Assembly: GCA_963970005.1 (NCBI GenBank)
Contig: CAXAMN010004113.1
Coordinates: 1,083,049-1,147,048, forward strand
Direction of reading: 5' to 3'
Source of the DNA: Durusdinium trenchii
Lineage: Eukaryota; Sar; Dinophyceae; Suessiales; Symbiodiniaceae
Length of the DNA: 64,000 nt
Both the position numbers and the translations under genes were made by a program. Below the pieces are notes generated by a model, which did no database searches, was not told the origin of the DNA, and saw nothing but the letters and a program-made list of their open reading frames with translations. Shown one piece after another: positions 60,994-64,000 of this stretch. Each line of letters starts with the position of its first letter. The first letter of the stretch is position 1.

Positions 60994-63930
60994 CATGATG
61001 TGTTTGTTAATTATGAAGGTCCCAATAAACCACCGACCTTGGGGATGGATGGTGCCATCTACTCTCACTCCACATCATCCACTCGAATCACTAGAACAAC
61101 AGTGCCAAATCGCCAAATCCCGGGTCGCCCCAAACCGCGCCCCCCCCTTCCTCGCCCGCTTCTGCTCGAGGAAACGATTGATGAAGACCTTCCGTGCCCT
61201 CTTTGAAGTCATGGACGAGGTCCGTCCGTGCGAAACGACACCGGTCCGGACCTCCACGGTCCGCCCGGTCGGGACGAAGGCTGTCGCCGTGGCGGTCGCT
61301 CCAAGCAGGACGACTCTGGCACCCTGACGCTGGAAGAGTTTGGAAGCTGAGACCACGGAGAGGAGTCCGGCGTGAAGAGTTCGCCCTGAGACGTGCTGGT
61401 TCCAGTGATCAGAAAACCAAGCCAAAGCAGATGAAACCAGCAAGTTTTTGTGTTCCAATTGACATGTGAGGAGGTGGAGCTTTTATTTTCAGTACATTTG
61501 TGTCGAACTTAACTCTTGGTTTCGCTGCGGCCTCCGCACCGCGCACATGTGCATAGATGGCATAGTTTGATATAGTTTGCCCGTCGACGGTCGCCTCCTT
61601 CATAGATGGCTTCGCTTCGCTGATCTCCTCAGGTTCCAAGTTGCCTTCGAAACGAAAGAGGTGGCCACGTGACCTGGCATAGTTTTGGTTTTGAAGCGCG
61701 GAAGGATGCAAAAGCGCAGCGTCCGCGGAGGGTCATGTTTTGCCTTTCGCACTCAGAAACACCGTTCACATCCATTATTTCATTTGGCTTCTTGCAGAGT
61801 TCCTATTGATTGGGGACTTTGCTTGACAACTCTTCGATGCCTTTGATCGTCTGCTCAGGAAGCTGAAACTCCTTGGCTTCAAGGAAGAGGATTGTCAGGT
61901 CACGCAACACCGGGACGTGTGGTTTTCACTGTGGATGTCCAGCAGAGGAGGTTTGACCCTACCGTTGCTTAGGAGGCTTGATGTGTCTCGATGAAGAGTT
62001 GAGTCGAACGGTGTACAGACTTCTCGATTGAACCGGGTTTGGTCACGTCTCGACTGCACATGGGTTCCATCACCCAGACACTCCATGTATGCCATATATG
62101 CCGATCAGCTGGGGTGGTTTGGGGGGGTCAATGGGGCGGCATATATTCCAGTCCCATGGAGTGTTTGGGTCATGGAAAAAAAGCCAAAGCATGGGCTGTA
62201 GGAGAACGACTCGTTTTCATCTAGACTCTAAGGACCGTAAGGACCGCCACGTTGCAAACTCGCGAGCATTGACCCATGCAGCATGCACTGGACACTGGAT
62301 TCCATCCAAACGATCCCATGGAAGGCCCATGGTTCGGAATACCAGCCCAGTGGGTTTGGGGGGTTCCGTGTGGTCCTTTGCAGGGGAGTAGTTGTTTGGT
62401 GGCAGTGGCTGGAAGGGACTTCAGTCATCCAGGTAGGTCATAAGGGGCATTTGCTGGAGTGTTGGCAGGGCTGGACAATACCAGCCTAGCTCCACGGAGA
62501 TCATGCCAGGGCAATCACACCAAATCACCCAAGTTCGCTGAATCATGTAGACTGTATACTCTTGATTCTTGATTCACAAGACCTCCCCTCATTATCCTCA
62601 TGTTGGAGCATTTTAAGGCTCCCTCCTTTGGGGGGTTGGTTGAATGCACCATGTATGAAATTCAGCGTTACCAACCACGAAAAGGGCGGCACGCCGTTGT
62701 TATACTGTAACTCGTTTGAGCTCGACGTCCATCACCTCGCCACATCGAATACCGGCCCACCAGGAAGCTCGAAGCACCGTCCGGAGGGTTTGGCTTCAGC
62801 TGGAGTTGGATTCACACCGGGGCCCGACAGGCTAAATACAAACATGTTGAAGTACCTGGAGTCTCCAAAGCACCTCGGAAAATGGATACCAGTACCTGTT
62901 TTTTTTATGGGTTCATGTCCCATGTTCTAAGGTACTTTGGAGGGTCCAGGTACTTGCATTTTGTACTACAAAAGCTTAAACACTATATAAATATATATAT
63001 ATATACAATGAATTCAAGTGTATGCCAGGTGCCCGTTGTTGTCCATGACTACGGCTCCTGTCCTGTTGGCCAGGTGATCTTCAATTTGCTGGATGAAGGT
63101 GACGGTGTGAGCCTGAGATGGACCATGTGGATATGGACCGTGTGGAGCCTCCATCTCCATGTGCGCAGACGAGAAGAGGCCTCCTCCCCGACAAGGGTTC
63201 AATTCAAGGGCCCACTGGCAGTACAAAATACAGAAGTTCAAAGTGCAGAAGCACACAACTCACTAAGACACTTTTCATACACACTCCGAGCCACTCACAT
63301 GGAAGTGGAGTTCACCTGACGACCAGTCATCGGTGAACCTGAGTCATCCTGGCGGGGCCATCCACGGTCCGTGATGGTTTCAGGGAGTGATGGTGAATGT
63401 AGTTGATTCATATCGCAGATGATCGAGGCGGCATCGAAAAAACACGGCGAGGTGGCAGTGGTGCAGAAGGTGGCTGAATCAAAAGCTCCCATGAAGTGGA
63501 TGTTGAGGAAAACACACACAACATGAAACAACTCTTCACTTGGACCCTCAAGGTTAATTGGTCACCCCTTAACCTCTAAATCCTCTAAGGGGCTATTAAT
63601 GGACACCCTTTCCGTGGTTGTGGCATAGGATGCGTCAGGGCTTTGTCATCCTGGAATTTTCTGGACCTGGGTGAGCCGTCTTGTTTTCGCCAGCGAAACG
63701 TGAACACTTTTAAAATGTAGATCTTCAGCCCAAAGGAGGATCCAGGTATAGCATGTTTTTAGCTTTTTTCGGGGGGGGATTGCCAACACTCACCGAACAC
63801 CAACAGGTGGAAAGGTTGGTTCACCAGTTCACCCCTTTTCCTTTTCCTCCAAGCACCGGGTGTCACGAGGCAGTTTGACCATCGACGAGTTCTTCGAAGG
63901 GCTTCAAGAGATGAAAGGCCCGGCTCGTTG
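52340..63930 (+). CDS. Single-domain voltage-gated cation channel with paired EF-hands (3' end cut by window)
   Basis: Exons recognised: 52340-52381, 52648-52716 (S1), 53002-53060 (S2), about 54655-54687 (S3 start), 55194-55264 (S3 end), 55635-55674 and 56827-56901 (S4 to S5), 57489-about 57545 (S5), 58518-58568 (pore, tentative), 59419-59458 and 59935-59955 (S6), 60301-60370 (S6 end), 60669-60699, 61171-61219, 61309-61337, 61633-61660, 61863-61898, 63074-63104 and 63870-about 63930 (EF-hands). Most junctions agree in phase. Family knowledge: Ion_trans channels (PF00520) sense voltage through S4 arginines and pass cations; C-terminal EF-hands suggest calcium feedback. Only one S4 was found, so this is a one-repeat 6-TM channel unless further repeats lie outside the window. 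Ion selectivity cannot be read because the pore exon is uncertain. A possible first exon is at 49493. Confidence 0.82.
52648..52716 (+). CDS. Channel S1 exon (tentative)
   Basis: Twenty-three codons, [19 protein letters not shown] and a short Lys/Tyr end, between acceptor gacgcag and a GT donor at 52717. A hydrophobic segment with Glu/Asn fits S1 of an Ion_trans domain. The loop to S2 would be unusually short, so an exon may be missing between them. Confidence 0.4.
53002..53060 (+). CDS. Channel S2 exon
   Basis: Reads [19 protein letters not shown] after acceptor cttgccag. The pattern EHxFxxxFxxEFxLR, with two acidic residues one helix apart, is characteristic of S2 in voltage-gated Na/Ca channels. 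The GA donor at 53061 is inferred; the frame stays open further and the true end may differ. Confidence 0.75.
54009..54080. repeat. 21-bp perfect inverted repeat with AGAGTAGATGGCAC ends
   Basis: Arms 54009-54029 and 54060-54080 are exact complements around a 30-base loop. The motif AGTAGATGGCAC recurs at about 646, 21943, 51892, 60937 and, inverted, 61052-61065. Inside a channel intron. Confidence 0.85.
54362..54420. repeat. GATG/GACG tetranucleotide repeat
   Basis: About fourteen units of GATG with GACG and GTTG variants, in a channel intron. Confidence 0.9.
55194..55264 (+). CDS. Channel S3 end and S3-S4 loop exon
   Basis: Follows the NLMDAFL exon (54655-54687) in phase. It reads [20 protein letters not shown] and ends with a GA donor at 55265. 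The split Arg codon is completed by the S4 exon at 55635, giving a continuous S3-S4 passage. A competing frame here ([15 protein letters not shown]) was set aside because it does not join to S4. Confidence 0.65.
55635..55674 (+). CDS. Channel S4 voltage-sensor exon, first half
   Basis: Encodes [13 protein letters not shown] with arginines every third position, the hallmark of S4. Acceptor is gctaag and the donor GC at 55675. It joins in phase 0 to 56827-56901, where further arginines continue the helix. Confidence 0.85.
55981..56090. mobile_element. Diverged CCCTAGGGCTCC-type element in a channel intron
   Basis: Ends ccctaggactcctgt and acaggagccc are inverted; the centre carries acctccgtttcg and gtgggtgccagggggtcg, matching the other family members. 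Between channel exons 55635-55674 and 56827-56901. Confidence 0.5.
56827..56901 (+). CDS. Channel S4 second half, S4-S5 linker and start of S5
   Basis: Reads [19 protein letters not shown] and TLFWTV, then splices by a GT donor at 56902 to 57489 ([16 protein letters not shown]). The S4-S5 linker followed by FWT and a hydrophobic S5 is standard Ion_trans architecture. The acceptor catggag lacks the usual following G, so the 5' edge could be off by a few codons. Confidence 0.82.
57489..57545 (+). CDS. Channel S5 exon
   Basis: Reads [18 protein letters not shown], a clear transmembrane helix with the YxFAIFG motif of S5. The donor is not fixed: a GC near 57542 would join in phase to the tentative pore exon at 58518. 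Confidence 0.75.
58518..58568 (+). CDS. Tentative channel pore-helix exon
   Basis: Reads [16 protein letters not shown] after acceptor atccgag, with a GC donor at 58569. Phase fits S5 upstream and the S6 exon downstream, and a short helix then turn suits a P-loop. The expected post-pore segment is missing and no standard selectivity motif is seen, so this may be wrong or an extra exon may be unseen. Confidence 0.3.
59419..59458 (+). CDS. Channel S6 exon, first part
   Basis: Encodes [13 protein letters not shown], with acceptor acgtcag and a GT donor at 59459. It joins in phase 0 to the 21-base microexon 59935-59955 (VIVFMNL) and then to 60301, making one uninterrupted S6 helix that ends in [10 protein letters not shown]. 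Confidence 0.6.
60301..60370 (+). CDS. Channel S6 end and post-S6 linker
   Basis: Begins [17 protein letters not shown], the strongly conserved cytoplasmic end of S6 in this channel class, after acceptor gatccag. The donor is GC at 60371. The next exon, 60669-60699 (TLLAQKDQE), and 61171-61219 ([16 protein letters not shown]) follow in phase and lead into the first EF-hand. Confidence 0.85.
60474..60567. mobile_element. CCCTAGGGCTCC-type element inside a channel intron
   Basis: Ends ccctaggactccaacca and tggttggagcactaggg are inverted with one mismatch; the centre is gaaggtggttggggtggg. Lies between channel exons 60301-60370 and 60669-60699. Confidence 0.65.
60930..61065. mobile_element. AGTAGATGGCAC-bordered element with (GAT)n core
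   Basis: The left border ttctgagtagatggcacaa and right border ggtgccatctactct are inverted and enclose a (GAT)13-like microsatellite at about 60954-60993. Same family as 54009-54080, in a channel intron. Confidence 0.65.
61171..61337 (+). CDS. Channel EF-hand 1 (two exons)
   Basis: Exons 61171-61219 and 61309-61337 join to [20 protein letters not shown]. The loop [12 protein letters not shown] is a textbook 12-residue calcium-binding EF-hand with Gly at 6 and Glu at 12. The intervening 89-base intron has GT and AG ends and is itself GC-rich and open, which hides the motif from single-frame searches. Confidence 0.85.
61633..63104 (+). CDS. Channel inter-EF helix and start of EF-hand 2 (three exons)
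   Basis: Exons 61633-61660 (FQVAFETKE), 61863-61898 ([12 protein letters not shown]) and 63074-63104 ([11 protein letters not shown]) join in phase, all with GT donors. They give the exiting helix of EF-hand 1 and the entering helix of EF-hand 2. Attractive minus-strand frames over 61.5-61.9 kb were rejected because only the plus strand makes a continuous EF-hand pair. Confidence 0.8.
63870..63930 (+). CDS. Channel EF-hand 2 (last exon visible)
   Basis: After acceptor tcacgag the frame reads [18 protein letters not shown], completing the loop begun at 63074. The second loop is one residue shorter than the canonical 12, so calcium binding there may be weak. The frame stays open to TAA at 63998-64000, but a GT donor at about 63926 is equally possible. 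Confidence 0.75.
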
Positions 63931-64000
63931 CTGCGCCGGTTCCACCGTTGCTGCGCCGTTGCTGCGCCGGAGCCGACCACTCGGGCAGCTGAAGATCTAA

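Noticed and set aside
61075..61458. Minus frame with an AFVPTGR plastid-transit-like motif
   Set aside because: It is antisense to EF-hand 1 of the channel, which is canonical on plus; no further plastid-protein features follow.
61409..61900. Minus frames with protein-like text (for example [16 protein letters not shown] and [13 protein letters not shown])
   Set aside because: Plus exons 61633-61660 and 61863-61898 in the same place join in phase into an EF-hand pair; the minus reading is a shadow of G/C3-rich codons.
1..64000. CRISPR arrays, bacterial operons, rRNA or tRNA genes
   Set aside because: No regularly spaced repeats with unique spacers, no ribosome-binding-site-led operons, and no cloverleaf or rRNA sequence recognised; the introns and repeats indicate a nuclear eukaryotic genome.

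Overview
The window looks like nuclear DNA of a dinoflagellate, most likely a member of the Symbiodiniaceae or a close relative. Four things point there: tiny exons in long introns, splice donors that are mostly GC or GA instead of GT (nearly always with an AG acceptor), dispersed peptide-like minisatellites familiar from Symbiodinium assemblies, and every convincing gene on one strand. A 403-base run of N (39938-40340) shows it is a draft assembly. No rRNA, tRNA or CRISPR array was recognised, and long single open frames are mostly meaningless here because exons are usually 20-230 bases.

Layout, all on the plus strand. (1) 1-11.3 kb: repeats and isolated exon candidates, ending in a likely terminal exon at 11212-11319; the gene is not identified. 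(2) 15664-19093: a complete six-exon gene for a 428-residue protein with an N-terminal ubiquitin-like fold and eight RCC1-like repeats carrying the VTWG signature. All five of its introns start with GC or GA. (3) About 24.5-48.1 kb: a large gene for an ADAM/reprolysin-like (M12B) zinc metalloprotease. Eleven phase-compatible exons rebuild the catalytic domain, with HExxHxxGxxH split across two exons and a following Met-turn. Downstream are at least a dozen cysteine-rich exons resembling disintegrin or cysteine-rich modules. (4) About 52.3 kb (perhaps from 49.5 kb) to beyond the right edge: a single-domain six-transmembrane voltage-gated cation channel with S1-S6, followed by a pair of EF-hand motifs. 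The window cuts it near its 3' end.

Between and inside genes lie many short inverted-repeat elements (MITE-like families), microsatellites and minisatellites. The genes share no obvious pathway; their common orientation fits the unidirectional gene arrays known in dinoflagellates. Gene models were made by eye from reading frame, AG acceptor, donor class and phase agreement with family motifs. Exons outside the recognised domains are much less certain.
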